Positions 63,831 to 64,000 of a DNA stretch of 64,000 nt are shown one piece after another. This DNA comes from Chromatiales bacterium. GTDB lineage: Bacteria > Pseudomonadota > Gammaproteobacteria > UBA6429 > Thiohalophilaceae. The position numbers were made by a program, and so were the translations under genes. The stretch spans positions 122,788 to 186,787 of the forward strand of contig JALVOC010000019.1 in NCBI GenBank assembly GCA_027032075.1, in the 5' to 3' direction. Each line of letters begins with the position of its first letter. Position 1 is the first letter of the stretch. The notes under the pieces are model-generated. The model did not search any database. It saw nothing but the letters and a program-made list of their open reading frames with translations, and had not been told where the DNA came from.

Positions 63831-64000
63831 TGATTCCGAATACCAGATCATTTAGTATTATTGCCAGATTTAAGTATCGCATCGGGAGCAGAGGTCTTTT
63901 ACATGACACGCTGTAAATACCTCCCTGTAAGCTCGACAGCCGCATCTGACCGCCAGGGATGGCGGAAATGCATAAGGATTGTCGGGAACAATCCATGCCC
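63831..64000. repeat. Palindromic element copy cut by the window end
   Basis: Starts with TTCCGAATACCAGATCATTT, contains the GCATCGGGAGCAGAGGTC arm, and the core ACACGCTGTAAATACCTCC, CTCGACAGCCGCATCTGACC and CCGCCAGGGATGGCGG. It resembles the 48.1-kb copy with an inverted interior. The right end lies beyond the window. Confidence 0.88.

Overview
The window is a chromosomal segment of a Gram-negative gammaproteobacterium that fixes CO2. The main pointers are a form II RuBisCO with its CbbQ/CbbO activase genes and a divergent LysR regulator, an E. coli-like CRP and SpeD, the gammaproteobacterial order zapA - 6S RNA - fau, ubiquinone genes ubiH, ubiI and coq7, and outer-membrane porins. Together with an NhaD-type antiporter and DsrE-like proteins this suggests a sulfur-oxidising, probably marine or salt-exposed chemolithoautotroph. 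No name below that level can be given from this sequence alone.

Layout. 1-7.3 kb: a truncated REC-REC-PAS-GGDEF signalling protein, then cbbM-cbbQ-cbbO on the minus strand and cbbR on the plus strand. 7.5-14.5 kb: a DUF302 protein, an orphan OmpR-type response regulator, TrkH, and an SLC13-like permease with NhaD; a TTAAC direct repeat precedes three of these units. 14.5-20.4 kb: an HDOD protein, the copper ATPase CopA with a 23-codon overlapping ORF, DjlA, a CopD-like membrane protein and a DUF3530 hydrolase. 20.5-26.4 kb: rpe, gph and trpE, G, D, C. 26.4-34.7 kb: crp, OsmC-like, DUF885, VOC, speD, coq7, a GlcF-like Fe-S protein, a thioredoxin-like ferredoxin and a hydrolase. 34.7-37.8 kb: a candidate small RNA, rplM-rpsI, a four-helix-bundle gene, tRNA-Gln and a porin. 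38-44 kb: FliB-like, a YqaA-like protein and a very large FAD/Fe-S dehydrogenase. 44-47.9 kb: an ECF sigma factor, its membrane anti-sigma factor carrying a DsrE-like domain, a secreted DsrE-like protein, a porin and a candidate small RNA. 47.9-64 kb: palindromic elements, DUF2905, rpiA, ilvA, a histone-H1-like gene, an AT-rich gap, EVE, fau, 6S RNA, zapA, a coiled-coil gene, the ygfB-pepP-ubiH-ubiI operon, a CPA1 antiporter, and a glycine riboswitch ahead of lipA-gcvT-gcvH.

The most unusual system is at 44.0-47.9 kb. The anti-sigma factor has a periplasmic domain that looks homologous to the secreted DsrE-like protein encoded divergently. The same bipartite promoter, GGAATA-N16-CGTCT, occurs three times: before the sigma/anti-sigma operon, before the DsrE/porin operon, and before a short transcript that ends in an intrinsic terminator. 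This looks like a self-contained envelope-stress or sulfur-sensing regulon. A second novel candidate is an 83-nt RNA at 34.8 kb with two anti-Shine-Dalgarno motifs and a perfect palindrome in its promoter spacer. A family of small palindromic elements with shared TIRs and exchangeable cores is scattered through the second half of the window.
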